Assembly: GCA_001800945.1 (NCBI GenBank)
Contig: MGWJ01000022.1
Location: 1 to 34,229 of the forward strand
Origin: Flavobacteria bacterium RIFCSPLOWO2_12_FULL_31_7
Lineage (GTDB): Bacteria > Bacteroidota > Bacteroidia > Flavobacteriales > Flavobacteriaceae
Direction of reading: 5' to 3'
DNA length: 34,229 nucleotides
Shown here: in pieces, positions 21,043 through 30,958 of the stretch
How the letters are laid out: each line of letters begins with the position of its first letter
Position numbering within the stretch: position 1 is the stretch's first letter
Notes under the pieces: generated by a model
Database searches by the model: none
Seen by the model: the letters and a program-made list of their open reading frames with translations, nothing else
What the model was told of the DNA's origin: nothing
Position numbers and translations under genes: made by a program

Positions 21043-24000
21043 ATGATTAAAAAAATTACTCCTTTTACAAGAATACTATTACCTACTCTAGTTTTCTTCT
21101 TACTTACTGCGGTAAGTTTCTCTCAAAATGCAAATTTGGTAATTTCTGGTAATGGAAATACTATTGCAAATAATGATATCACTCCAAGTGCGCTAGATTT
21201 TACAGATTTTGGAAATGTAAATATTGGTTCCACTAAAGACAATACATTTGTATTAAGAAATGATGGCACTGGAGGTACTGCAAGTGCTCGAAGAATTACT
21301 TTTGCGAATCCGGCAGTAGTGATATCAGGTGTAGATGCAGCTCAGTTTTCTATTGTTTCTGGCCCTTCTAGTGGAAATACACTTAACGGTTTAGGAACTG
21401 TTTTTTCACCAAATTTAGTCATCCGATTTACACCAATTGCACCAGCGGGTATAAAAAACGCAACAATTACGGTTAGATATACAAATAATGGTGGAACTTT
21501 AACTTACGTATATGCCACCAGAGGAACTGCAATTTCTGCTCCAGAAATGGATGTGCGTGGAAATTTAAATTCTATTGTTGATGGAGATGTAACACCTTCT
21601 ATTATAGATTATACGGATTTTGGTTCAACATCTGTTGGTGGAAGTATTTTCAGAACTTTTTTCGTACATAATACAGGATCTCAAAATTTAAATTTAGGGG
21701 CGATAACATTTTCAGGAGCAAATCCTGGCGATTTTTCTATTACTACTGCACCTGCAGCTGTAGTTATCCCAGGTGGAAATACTTCTTTTGTAGTTACGTT
21801 CAACCCATCCGTAATCGGAACAAAAACAGCAACTATTTCTATCGTAAATGATGATTCAGATGAAAATCCATACAACTATAATTTAACAGGTTCTTGTATT
21901 CAAACATTTTTTGATAGTGATGGTGATGGAATTTTTGATAACGTAGATATTGATGACGATAATGACGGAATTCGAGATACTATTGAAGAAACAAATTGTA
22001 ACAATGCCAACGGTCCAAAAGTTAATTATAAATTTTTAAATGAAAGTTTTGGTTCCGGACCAAGAACAACAATTAATACAACCTATAATGCCATTACTAC
22101 CTATTGTTATGAAAACGGGGTAGGTGCTCCAAATACTGTGGCTTGTCCAACTCTAAGTTCAGTTGACTTAAATGACGGAGAATATGCGGTTGCTTCTAGT
22201 TGTCAAATTGCCTCATGGGCACCAACTTACTGGCACATGGGTGGCGACCATACGGGCGATGTAAACGGAAGAATGGCTATTTTTAATGCGTCTTACACTC
22301 CTGGAATTTTTTATACCGCTTCAATAACTGGAGCACTGCCGAATATTCCAATTACTTATAGTTTTTGGGTGTTAAATATTGACAGAACGGATGCTCCTGG
22401 GATCGCTACCAGATTACGTCCTAATGTAAGAGTAGAGTTCAGAGATGTAAATAATAATCTTTTAACATCAATAAGCACAGGTAATATTGCTCCAACAACT
22501 GCTGGAAATTTAGCTGGAAATTGGGTGCAGTTTACCGCTAGTTTAAACTTAAATGTAGATGCATTTAATGTGACTTTTATCAATAACGAAACGGGTGGAC
22601 TAGGGAATGATTTAGCATTAGATGATATTTTAATTACTCAAGCGTTATGTGATTTAGATTTAGATGGTGTTGCAGATGTTTTCGACTTAGATTCAGATAA
22701 TGACGGAATTGAAGATATTATTGAGGTAGGTTTAGGGAATTTAAGTAACGCCAAAGGAAGAATGGATGTGGCTTGGATGGATGCTAATGCAAATGGTTTA
22801 CACGATAGCGCCGAAGGAATATTATCTGCTCCTGATTTTGATGGTGATGGTGCTGCTAACTATATGGATTTAGATTCTGATAATGATGCCATTTTTGATG
22901 TGGACGAATCAGGTGCTGGAAATGCTAATGCCGTGCCTGGATTTGTGAACGGAGATGGAGATATCACTGGAGATGGAAAAGGAGATGGCGCTGATACAGA
23001 AACGTTCAGAAGTAAAGATACTAACGGTGACGGAATTGTTGAAGGATATGGTGATGGTATTTTAGATTTATACGATTATGGATTGAATATCTATGGGAAC
23101 TTAGATCAAGGTTCGCTTATTGCACCATTTTTAAATTATGTTTTAGATACAGATGGTGACGGTGCTCCAAATTATTTAGATGTAACAAGCAATGGAAGTT
23201 TTGATATTACCAATACACTTTATGCTTCTCTAGATACAAATAATGACGGAATTATCGATGGAAATACAGATCTTGATAAAGATGGAATTGTTGATGCTTT
23301 TGATACTAATACTGCTTATTTTGGTTCGCCAAGAGATCTAAACAGAAAACTTTTATTAGAATTTGATGGAAGAAACGATTATGCACAAAGTACAGCTATT
23401 TTAGGAGGCTTGCCAGCAGCAACATTAATGTCATGGATTAATTTAGCGAACGGTTACAATGCAGATGGAGTAATTGTTGGACAGAATAATTTCCAATTGA
23501 AAGTGTCTAATATTAAAAGATTACAAGCTAAGGTAAATGGAACGACGGTTACATTCAACACAGCATTAAATACCAATCAGTGGTACCATGTTGCAGCTAT
23601 TTATTCTGGCGGAAGTGTAAGATTATATATAAATGGTTTACAAGTCGCTTCCCAAGCTTTAGTTGGAAATATTGGAGCAGATGCTTCTTTATTAACTTTA
23701 GGAAAAAATCCTGCTTCGAATACTGATTATTTTACAGGAAAAATAGATGAAGTTCGTGTGTTTAACATCGGATTAACTGATGTACAATTGCAAAGAATGG
23801 TATATCAAGAGGTTAAAAATAACGCTACTCAAGTTAGAGGTGAAGTAATTCCAAAAGATGTTGGCACCTTACCATTTGCTAACTTAGTACGTTACTACCG
23901 AATGGATGTGTATAAAGACGATATTATTGATGATTTATCTACACCTGCTATTGATTTGGTTGGTACCAAAATTTTCAATCATAAAGTGATAAATGTGCAA

Positions 24001-25872
24001 CAGGCACCAATGCCTTTCTTAACGGAAAGAGTAGGTGATTTTGCAACAGCTGTAAATAGTCCAACAAAAGAAATTAGAGGATTAGATGTTATGGATTACG
24101 ATTGGTCAATTGTAAATGTATCACATACTATTACAGAAACTTCAAATTCTACAGATTTAGGCTTAATTTTAAATCCTGGTGCAACTATCAAAATGACTAA
24201 CGATAATAAGTTACAAAACGATTGGTACTTATTATTAGATGGTGTAATTGATTTAGTAGGGCGTTCTCAACTGGTTCAAACTGCACAAAGTGATTTAGAA
24301 CCAACTAGTGATGGTTGGATTGAAAGAGACCAACAAGGTGCGTCTAACATATACAATTATAATTATTGGTCTTCGCCAGTTGGACCAGTAAATGGAAGCG
24401 TTAATAATAGTAATTATACAGTCGCAACGGTTTTAAGAGATGGAACAAATCCATCAAGTCCAACACCAATAAACTGGATTGGTGGCTATAACGGAGCTCC
24501 AACTAATCCAATAAGTTTAGCGGGATATTGGATTTATAAATTTCAAAATGTTACTGGTGTGTATGCGAACTGGACTCAAGTTTTACAAACAGGATCTTTA
24601 AGTCCGTCACAAGGCTACACGATGAAAGGTAGCGGTGCAGCTACTCCTAAACAAAATTATACGTTCATTGGGAAACCCTACAACGGTGATATTACCAATC
24701 CAATTTCTGCAAATAATTTGAATTTGAGTGGTAATCCTTATGCCTCAGCTATTGACGCAGATAAGTTTATTGATGATAATATTGTTTCTGTGGCAGGCGC
24801 TTCTGGAGCAACTAATGGTACGATTTATTATTGGGAACATTCGGCTCTTAATAATACGCATGTTTTACAAGATTATCAAGGAGGTTATGCCGCTTACACT
24901 AAAGTTGGAGGTACACCACCAATTGCTCCTCCAGGAATTAATGGATTAGGAGGGAATACAAAAATTGCTCAACGTTTTATTCCTGTTGGACAAGGATTCT
25001 TTGTTTTTGGAAGTGCTACAGGTGGAAATATTACTTTTAATAATTCTCAAAGAATATTTGTTAAAGAAAATGATCCAGCTTCTTTTGAAATGTTTAGAAG
25101 TGCCAATCCAAATGCCACTAATAACGCAAATGATAACTTTTCAACTAATGAATTTGCTAAAATTCGTTTAGGATTTAATTCTGCGAATAACTTTCACAGA
25201 CAACTTTTATTGGGTTTCATGAATGAGTATGCTACCGATAATATTGACCCAGGATATGATGGTGTTCATTTAGATGACCAGCCTAATGATATGTATTTTA
25301 GAAGCCAAGAAACTAATTTGATTATTCAAGGTGTTGGCGTTTTCAATCCATTAAAAAGACATCCGATAGGTGTTAAAACAGATCAAACAGGTTTTGTAGA
25401 AATTGTTTTAGATGATGTTGAAAATTTTGATGCGAATAGAAAAGTGTTTATTTTCGATAATGAAACTGGTTTGTTTCACAACATTAAAACACAACCTTTT
25501 AAAGTGAAGTTACCTGCTGGAGTTCATAATAATAGATTTTATTTAACTTTTAATAATAGAAGTACTCCTGGAACTGTTGTAGCCAGAACCATTTCAGATG
25601 ACACTAAAATAAATGAGGAATTAAACGAAGCTATTGAGGTGAAATTTGAAAGTACAAATCAAGTACTTCAAATTGCAAATACTGATAAAAACACTACAGT
25701 TAACAAAGTACAATTATACAATTTAGTAGGTCAATTGATTAATGCTTGGGATGTTAGAAATGATGAGCAAAGCAATATTTTAATACCAATGTCGTCCAAC
25801 AGTACTGGAGTGTACATTGTAAAAGTGGAAACTACTAACGGAAGTTTTAGTAAAAAAGTAAGTGTAAAATAA
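21043..25872 (+). CDS. Giant T9SS-secreted multidomain surface protein
   Basis: From ATG at 21043 (a TTG at 21037 is also in frame) this is 1609 residues. A signal peptide (about 1-28, ending AVSFSQ) starts it. Two HYDIN/SPD-2-like immunoglobulin-type repeats lie at about 50-170 and 185-285 (DFTDFGNVNIGS and DYTDFGSTSVGG). Calcium-binding thrombospondin type 3-like acidic repeats (DSDGDGIFDN, DIDDDNDGI) come at about 290-315 and again at 536-760, with a beta-sandwich between them. A LamG/concanavalin-like domain covers about 767-915 (LEFDGRNDYAQ, NQWYHVAAIYSGGSVRLYINGLQV). A long region typical of large flavobacterial secreted proteins follows (YNYWSSPVGP near 1107). The last 80 residues are a T9SS type A sorting domain (LYNLVGQLI, GVYIVKVET, KKVSVK). 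It is probably a cell-surface or matrix adhesin; the ligand is unknown. Confidence 0.93.
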   Translation: MIKKITPFTRILLPTLVFFLLTAVSFSQNANLVISGNGNTIANNDITPSALDFTDFGNVNIGSTKDNTFVLRNDGTGGTASARRITFANPAVVISGVDAAQFSIVSGPSSGNTLNGLGTVFSPNLVIRFTPIAPAGIKNATITVRYTNNGGTLTYVYATRGTAISAPEMDVRGNLNSIVDGDVTPSIIDYTDFGSTSVGGSIFRTFFVHNTGSQNLNLGAITFSGANPGDFSITTAPAAVVIPGGNTSFVVTFNPSVIGTKTATISIVNDDSDENPYNYNLTGSCIQTFFDSDGDGIFDNVDIDDDNDGIRDTIEETNCNNANGPKVNYKFLNESFGSGPRTTINTTYNAITTYCYENGVGAPNTVACPTLSSVDLNDGEYAVASSCQIASWAPTYWHMGGDHTGDVNGRMAIFNASYTPGIFYTASITGALPNIPITYSFWVLNIDRTDAPGIATRLRPNVRVEFRDVNNNLLTSISTGNIAPTTAGNLAGNWVQFTASLNLNVDAFNVTFINNETGGLGNDLALDDILITQALCDLDLDGVADVFDLDSDNDGIEDIIEVGLGNLSNAKGRMDVAWMDANANGLHDSAEGILSAPDFDGDGAANYMDLDSDNDAIFDVDESGAGNANAVPGFVNGDGDITGDGKGDGADTETFRSKDTNGDGIVEGYGDGILDLYDYGLNIYGNLDQGSLIAPFLNYVLDTDGDGAPNYLDVTSNGSFDITNTLYASLDTNNDGIIDGNTDLDKDGIVDAFDTNTAYFGSPRDLNRKLLLEFDGRNDYAQSTAILGGLPAATLMSWINLANGYNADGVIVGQNNFQLKVSNIKRLQAKVNGTTVTFNTALNTNQWYHVAAIYSGGSVRLYINGLQVASQALVGNIGADASLLTLGKNPASNTDYFTGKIDEVRVFNIGLTDVQLQRMVYQEVKNNATQVRGEVIPKDVGTLPFANLVRYYRMDVYKDDIIDDLSTPAIDLVGTKIFNHKVINVQQAPMPFLTERVGDFATAVNSPTKEIRGLDVMDYDWSIVNVSHTITETSNSTDLGLILNPGATIKMTNDNKLQNDWYLLLDGVIDLVGRSQLVQTAQSDLEPTSDGWIERDQQGASNIYNYNYWSSPVGPVNGSVNNSNYTVATVLRDGTNPSSPTPINWIGGYNGAPTNPISLAGYWIYKFQNVTGVYANWTQVLQTGSLSPSQGYTMKGSGAATPKQNYTFIGKPYNGDITNPISANNLNLSGNPYASAIDADKFIDDNIVSVAGASGATNGTIYYWEHSALNNTHVLQDYQGGYAAYTKVGGTPPIAPPGINGLGGNTKIAQRFIPVGQGFFVFGSATGGNITFNNSQRIFVKENDPASFEMFRSANPNATNNANDNFSTNEFAKIRLGFNSANNFHRQLLLGFMNEYATDNIDPGYDGVHLDDQPNDMYFRSQETNLIIQGVGVFNPLKRHPIGVKTDQTGFVEIVLDDVENFDANRKVFIFDNETGLFHNIKTQPFKVKLPAGVHNNRFYLTFNNRSTPGTVVARTISDDTKINEELNEAIEVKFESTNQVLQIANTDKNTTVNKVQLYNLVGQLINAWDVRNDEQSNILIPMSSNSTGVYIVKVETTNGSFSKKVSVK

Positions 25873-25896
25873 TTATAATATTGGAACTTAATAATC

Positions 25897-25924
25897 AATC
25901 CCAACTTGGCGGTTGGGATTTTTC
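25897..25924 (+). terminator. Rho-independent terminator after the T9SS protein gene
   Basis: AATCCCAAC at 25897-25905 pairs perfectly with GTTGGGATT at 25912-25920 around a 6-base loop, followed by TTTC. The arm sequence is the same as in the nuo terminator at 26198-26232. Confidence 0.85.
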
Positions 25925-25956
25925 ATTTCTTAAATCCCAAACTTAACCGCAATATT

Positions 25957-25983
25957 GTCATGCTGGGCTTGTCGAAGCATCTC
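25957..25983 (+). repeat. Palindromic repeat (GTC-stem-GTCGA-stem family), intergenic copy
   Basis: ATGCT at 25960-25964 pairs with AGCAT at 25976-25980 around the 11-base loop GGGCTTGTCGA, with GTC before and CTC after. The flanks and the GTCGA of the loop match the bioF copy at 13767-13793, while the stem bases differ on both sides together. Confidence 0.65.
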
Positions 25984-26078
25984 GTAACCAAAATCTATTT
26001 AAGTATATCAACTAAAATAAATCCTTGCAATCCTTCAAATCTGCGTGCTCATTAATCCCAAACTTAACCGCAATCTTG

Positions 26079-26096
26079 TAATGCTGAAAGCATCTC
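26079..26096 (+). repeat. Short palindromic repeat, second copy
   Basis: TAATGCTGAAAGCATCTC contains ATGCT-GAA-AGCAT (26081-26093) and matches 17958-17975 at 17 of 18 bases. It lies inside the second copy of the duplicated unit. Confidence 0.5.
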
Positions 26097-26190
26097 ACAC
26101 CATTCTCATCACCATTAACAAACAACACTAATACTACTCAAATTAATTCTTGAGATTCTTCAAATTTCCGTGCTAATCAACACAATCGTT

Positions 26191-26232
26191 AAAACAAAAA
26201 TCCCAACTTCTATTAACTAAAAGTTGGGATTT
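26191..26232 (-). terminator. Rho-independent terminator of the nuo operon
   Basis: Read on the minus strand, AAATCCCAACTT (26232-26221) pairs with AAGTTGGGATTT (26209-26198) over 12 bases with an 11-base loop, followed by a T-rich tail to 26191. It starts about 22 bases after the nuoN stop codon. It could also act from the plus strand. Confidence 0.85.
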
Positions 26233-26253
26233 CTATATTTGATAGTTTGTTTC

Positions 26254-27621
26254 TTATAACAAATTCATAATCGCATCTGGGAAGATACCGATAAGTACTA
26301 ATAAAACTGTAGCTACAATTCCTACGATATAATATTCAGAATGATTCGCATATACTTTACCATAAGTTGGTTCTTTTGTGTACATCGCTACTACAATTTT
26401 AAAGTAGTAAAACACCGCAATCATTGAGTTGATAATTGCTATAATCGCTAAACCAATAAATCCACTAGTAATAATTTGATTTAATAAGAAGAATTTCGCA
26501 AAGAAACCTGCTAAAATTGGAATTCCAGCCATAGACAATAAAGCAATGGTCATTACGAAAGCCATTAATGGGTGTTTTTTTCCTAAACCATCGAAATTTT
26601 CAATAAAATCGTTGTCTTCGTTTTTAACAACGAATAAAATTACTGAAAATGCGGCTAATCCAGCAATCGCATAAGAAGTTGCATAAAATAATAAATTGTT
26701 TTCAGCGGCATTAATGTTCAACAAAGTCATTAACATAAACCCAGTGTGCGAAATACCTGAATAAGCGATAACACGTTTCACTTTTTTCTGACGTAGAGCC
26801 ATTACGTTACCAAATAGCATCGTTGCAATTACTACAACTACAATTACTTGAGTATAACTGTATAACATTTGACTGTTTAAAATTGTAATTAATTTGAAGA
26901 AAGAAGCCATAGCAGCTACTTTAGCCAAAGTACTCATGATAGCTGTAACTTGTGTTGGTGATCCTTCGTAAACATCAGGAGCCCAAAAGTGCATTGGCGT
27001 AGCGGCTACTTTAAACAACATTCCAATCGTAATTAAAATTACTCCGATGTAAAACCAAAATTCTGTACTAGCAGAAATTGAGGCTTCGTATAAAGTTCCC
27101 ACATCAAAAGTACCAGTAGCTCCATATAACATCGTGATTCCGAATAATAAAATTCCTGATGCGAATGAACCCATTAGGAAATATTTCATTCCAGCTTCAT
27201 TACTTTTGATATTCAATCTGTCGCTTCCAGCTAACACGTATAAACCGATAGATAAAACTTCAATTCCTAAAAAGAACATTGCCATATTACTGAAACTTAC
27301 CATAGCCACTGCTCCAGAAAGCATAAAGACTTTTATAGAAATGAAATCAGATAATTTGGAACTTTTAGCATAACTCGGCGCACTCATTAAAATTAAAAGC
27401 GCCGTTAATAATATAAATAAACTTGAAAAAGCAATTGAGAATTTATTTACTTCAATCATAGATTCAAATCCATTAATTTCAGGTAATTGACCTGTTATGT
27501 TTAAACCAAATAATGCCATCAACGACACAATTGACACAGGAATAATAATCTTTTTTAGATTCATTATTTCTGCTAATAAACAAAATATTCCGATTCCTAT
27601 TATAGCAATTAATGTAGTCAT
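26254..27621 (-). CDS. nuoN: NADH-quinone oxidoreductase subunit N
   Basis: NuoN is one of the three antiporter-like proton channels of respiratory complex I. The 455-residue, multi-helix protein has the family landmarks: an AGSDRLNIKSNEAGMKYFLMGSF segment with its conserved Glu and Lys, PMHFWAPDVYEGSPTQVTAIMS (the lysine-helix region), and RVIAYSGISHTGFM. Length is close to the usual 450-490. It is the last gene of the nuo operon, 13 bases after nuoM, and is followed by a terminator. No anomalies seen. Confidence 0.96.
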   Translation of the reverse strand: MTTLIAIIGIGIFCLLAEIMNLKKIIIPVSIVSLMALFGLNITGQLPEINGFESMIEVNKFSIAFSSLFILLTALLILMSAPSYAKSSKLSDFISIKVFMLSGAVAMVSFSNMAMFFLGIEVLSIGLYVLAGSDRLNIKSNEAGMKYFLMGSFASGILLFGITMLYGATGTFDVGTLYEASISASTEFWFYIGVILITIGMLFKVAATPMHFWAPDVYEGSPTQVTAIMSTLAKVAAMASFFKLITILNSQMLYSYTQVIVVVVIATMLFGNVMALRQKKVKRVIAYSGISHTGFMLMTLLNINAAENNLLFYATSYAIAGLAAFSVILFVVKNEDNDFIENFDGLGKKHPLMAFVMTIALLSMAGIPILAGFFAKFFLLNQIITSGFIGLAIIAIINSMIAVFYYFKIVVAMYTKEPTYGKVYANHSEYYIVGIVATVLLVLIGIFPDAIMNLL

Positions 27622-27634
27622 TTTGTGCTGATTA

Positions 27635-29065
27635 TTATTTAATTTGTGTTAAAATTGATTGTAAACTTGGCGTAATTAAATCGATAATTGGTTGTGGAAA
27701 TAATCCGAAGAAAATTGTTAATCCAACAACAATTACTAAAACAATACTTTCTTGTTTTGATATTTTGTGAAATGATTTCGTTTCCGAACCTAACATTACT
27801 TTTTGAAACATTCGTAACATATAAAATGCTCCTAAAATGATAGTTGTTCCTGCAATTACCGCATACCAAATGTTTACTTTGAATAAACTATATAGTAAAT
27901 TGAATTCACCAATAAAGTTGAAAGTGGTTGGTAAAGCTACAGAAGCCAACATGATAATCATAAATAAAGATGCGAAATAGGTATCTTGAATTCTGATTCC
28001 ACCCATTTGTTTGATTTCGTAAGTGTTGTATCTGCTGTAAATTAATTCTACCACATAAAATAATCCAACAATAACAATACCGTGAGAAAGCATTTGTAAA
28101 ACCGCACCTTGAAATCCTTCAAAAGTTAAAGAATATAAACCTGCAGCAATTAATCCCACGTGAGATAATGAGGAATAGGCTAATAATTTTTTAATGTCTT
28201 TTTGTTTTAAAGTTACAATCGCACCGTAAATAATACCAGCAATTGATAACGCTACAATAAGTGGCATATATTCTTTTGCAGCAGAATCTGATAAAGGCAA
28301 TTGCCATCTTAAAACACTGTATAATCCCATTTTTAGCATAATTCCAGATAATAACATCGTACCAACTGCTGGTGCTTTGCTATAGGTGTTCGCCTGCCAA
28401 GTATGGAAAGGAACTACTGGAATTTTAATTGCATATGCTAAAAAGAATGCGAAGAAAATATATGTTTTTTCAACATGAGTTAATGGTAACGCATATAATT
28501 TGTTGATGTCAAAACTTCCGCCTTTTGTGTATAAGTAAATGAATGCTAAAAGCATAAATAACGAACCAGCAAAGGTATAAATGAAGAATTTTAAAATTGC
28601 TTTTTTGCGTTCTTCTAATTCTCCATTACCCCAATTTAAAGCGATAAAGTAGATAGGAATTAAAGCAATTTCCCAAAAGATATAATATAAAAACCCGTCA
28701 GATGCTAAAAATGTTCCAGTCATGGCAAATCCCATGAATAGCATTAAAGCATAAATTGATTTTGAATTTTCAAATTTTGTGATAAATCCAGATAAAATAA
28801 TTAGTGGTAACAAACCAGTTGTTAATAATAACATCACTAATGATAAACCGTCAACGTGTAAGGCGAAGTTGATGTTTAGTTGTGAAATCCATGGAAAATT
28901 TACATCTAAATCATCTCCAGCTTGAAATGCGTTTAAAGCCAATAGTGTTGCTCCAAAAGCTGCAAAACTTGAAACTAAAGCTATTTTAGAAGCGAACTTG
29001 TTTCCAGATAAATAGGTGGCTAAAGCGCCAACTAATAATACAATTAAAACGATACTAATATCCAT
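27635..29065 (-). CDS. nuoM: NADH-quinone oxidoreductase subunit M
   Basis: NuoM is an antiporter-like membrane subunit of complex I that moves protons. The 476-residue protein carries the conserved FYIFWEIALIPIYF helix with its membrane glutamate, FHTWQANTYSKAPAVGTMLLSGIMLKMGLY and KKLLAYSSLSHVGLI. Its ATG overlaps the nuoL stop codon by one base (TAATG style), so translation is coupled. The length is a little short of the E. coli form (509) but normal for Bacteroidota. Confidence 0.97.
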   Translation of the reverse strand: MDISIVLIVLLVGALATYLSGNKFASKIALVSSFAAFGATLLALNAFQAGDDLDVNFPWISQLNINFALHVDGLSLVMLLLTTGLLPLIILSGFITKFENSKSIYALMLFMGFAMTGTFLASDGFLYYIFWEIALIPIYFIALNWGNGELEERKKAILKFFIYTFAGSLFMLLAFIYLYTKGGSFDINKLYALPLTHVEKTYIFFAFFLAYAIKIPVVPFHTWQANTYSKAPAVGTMLLSGIMLKMGLYSVLRWQLPLSDSAAKEYMPLIVALSIAGIIYGAIVTLKQKDIKKLLAYSSLSHVGLIAAGLYSLTFEGFQGAVLQMLSHGIVIVGLFYVVELIYSRYNTYEIKQMGGIRIQDTYFASLFMIIMLASVALPTTFNFIGEFNLLYSLFKVNIWYAVIAGTTIILGAFYMLRMFQKVMLGSETKSFHKISKQESIVLVIVVGLTIFFGLFPQPIIDLITPSLQSILTQIK

Positions 29066-30951
29066 TATTTTAAATCTCGAATTATAAATACATAAACTAA
29101 AAACCCAACCATTCCGAATATGAATGCGAATAAATACACACCAATATTACCATTTTGAATTTTCTTCCCTTTTATAGATAATGCATAAGTAGCACCACCT
29201 AAACCAATAACTGCTTTAGAAATGAATTTCTCCACATATTTTTTAGCAAAACTTGAAATCATATAGATAGGTTTCACAATTGTTGCCATATAAATTTCAT
29301 CTAAATAATATTTGTTCGATAAAACTTTATGTAAACCTTGTACTTCTGAATCTGCAACAGGAACTTCTTTGTTTTTAATATATTTAAACCAAGCAATTCC
29401 AATTCCAATAAAAGCTCCAACTGTAGCAATAGCCATTAACATTATTGTTTCTCCATCTAAATGGTGTTCTCCATGAGATTTGTGAGCAAATAATGGTGCT
29501 AAATAATGGTTTAACCAACTGTTTCCTGGTAAGCTGATAAGTCCACCAACAGTAGCTAAAAATCCTAAAATAATTAACGGGATAGTAATCAAAGCTGGAC
29601 TTTCATGTAAGTGATGTTTTTGTTCTTCCGTTCCTCTAAAGTCGTTGAAGAAAGTTATATACATCAAACGGAACATGTAAAATGCTGTCATAATAGAAGC
29701 TATCGAACCAATAATCCATAATGGAATATTTGTATGGAAAGCTGTCATTAAAATTTCGTCTTTAGAAAAGAATCCAGAGAAAGGAACAATTCCTGAAATC
29801 GCTAATGTTGAAAACATCATCGTCCAGAACGTAATTGGCATTACTTTTCTTAAACCACCCATATTTCTCATGTCTTGTTCTCCATGTAAAGCATGAATTA
29901 CAGAACCTGAACCTAAGAATAAACAAGCTTTAAAGAAAGCGTGTGTAATTACGTGAAATACCGCTACTTCATACGCTCCTAATCCTAAGGCTAAAAACAT
30001 TAAACCTAATTGCGAAACTGTAGAATAGGCTAATACTTTTTTAATATCGTTTTGAACTAAACCGATTGAAGCCGCAACAATTGCAGTGATAGCACCAACA
30101 ATAGCAATTACATTTTGGATTTCTGGAGTTAAGTCGAATAAGAAATTCATTCTTGTTATCATAAAAATACCAGCTGTTACCATCGTTGCTGCGTGAATTA
30201 AGGCAGAAACTGGTGTTGGACCCGCCATCGCATCTGGTAACCAAGTCGCTAAAGGCAATTGTGCCGATTTACCACAAGCTCCAATGAATAAACACAAAGC
30301 TGCGATTGACAATAGGCTAGGAGAGATTACATCTTTTCCTAATAATGCTTTTATTTCTAAGAAATCTAAAGTACCAAATAAATGACCTAAGATGAAAATT
30401 CCAATTAAGAAACCTAAATCTCCAATACGGTTCATGATGAAAGCTTTTTTAGCGGCATCATTATAGTCTTGGTTTTTATACCAGAATCCGATTAGTAAGT
30501 AAGAACATAATCCTACGCCTTCCCAACCGATGAACATAATTAATAAGTTACTTCCTGAAACTAAAGCAATCATGAAGAAAACGAACAAATTTAAATAAGA
30601 GAAAAATTTGTGCATATTTTCGTCTTCATGCATATAGCTAATAGAGTATAAGTGAATTAAAGTTCCAATTCCTGTTACAAACAATAACCATAAAGCGGAT
30701 AATTGATCGAATAAGAAAGAGAAATTTACTTTAATAGTTCCAATTGAAAACCAATCTGCTAAGTGAAAAGTGATCGCTTTTCCGTTTGCATTGATTTGTG
30801 AGAATAAGCAAATTGTACATAAGAAAGAGATAAATACTGAAGCCGTACCAATAGCGCCAGAGACAGTTTTACCTAATGTTTTACCGAAGAAAATGTTGAT
30901 TAAAAAACCAACTAACGGTGCAAATAATAAAAGTAATATAGTAGTATTCAT
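29065..30951 (-). CDS. nuoL: NADH-quinone oxidoreductase subunit L
   Basis: NuoL is the distal antiporter-like subunit of complex I and, in known structures, carries the long lateral helix along the membrane arm. The 628-residue length covers both the antiporter core and the C-terminal helix region. Landmarks are FIGWEGVGLCSYLLIGFWY, AQLPLATWLPDAMAGPTPVS (the lysine helix region) and KKVLAYSTVSQLGLMFLALG. The C-terminal 150 residues include a His-rich loop (HKSHGEHHLDGE) before the last helices. It lies 7 bases after nuoK and overlaps nuoM by one base. Confidence 0.97.
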   Translation of the reverse strand: MNTTILLLLFAPLVGFLINIFFGKTLGKTVSGAIGTASVFISFLCTICLFSQINANGKAITFHLADWFSIGTIKVNFSFLFDQLSALWLLFVTGIGTLIHLYSISYMHEDENMHKFFSYLNLFVFFMIALVSGSNLLIMFIGWEGVGLCSYLLIGFWYKNQDYNDAAKKAFIMNRIGDLGFLIGIFILGHLFGTLDFLEIKALLGKDVISPSLLSIAALCLFIGACGKSAQLPLATWLPDAMAGPTPVSALIHAATMVTAGIFMITRMNFLFDLTPEIQNVIAIVGAITAIVAASIGLVQNDIKKVLAYSTVSQLGLMFLALGLGAYEVAVFHVITHAFFKACLFLGSGSVIHALHGEQDMRNMGGLRKVMPITFWTMMFSTLAISGIVPFSGFFSKDEILMTAFHTNIPLWIIGSIASIMTAFYMFRLMYITFFNDFRGTEEQKHHLHESPALITIPLIILGFLATVGGLISLPGNSWLNHYLAPLFAHKSHGEHHLDGETIMLMAIATVGAFIGIGIAWFKYIKNKEVPVADSEVQGLHKVLSNKYYLDEIYMATIVKPIYMISSFAKKYVEKFISKAVIGLGGATYALSIKGKKIQNGNIGVYLFAFIFGMVGFLVYVFIIRDLK

Positions 30952-30958
30952 TTCAGAA

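Larger units (their letters stand above)
25933..26179. repeat. Duplicated ~120-base repeat unit between convergent terminators
   Basis: Two copies of a unit stand head to tail. The heads at 25933-25965 and 26054-26086 agree at 31 of 33 bases (AATCCCAAACTTAACCGC...). The tails at 26016-26054 and 26141-26179 agree at roughly three quarters of 39 bases (...CTTCAAAT...CGTGCT). The middles differ: copy one carries the long palindrome at 25957-25983 and copy two the short palindrome at 26079-26096. No open reading frame is supported in this part of the 381-base gap. Confidence 0.7.

Noticed and set aside
21037..21045. TTG start at 21037 for the giant T9SS protein.
   Set aside because: The ATG two codons later gives a normal signal peptide start with two lysines.
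27639..27869. Open frames in other phases over nuo genes, the T9SS gene, atpD and glmS.
   Set aside because: All lie wholly inside clearly coding genes, have unusual composition and no recognisable protein features.
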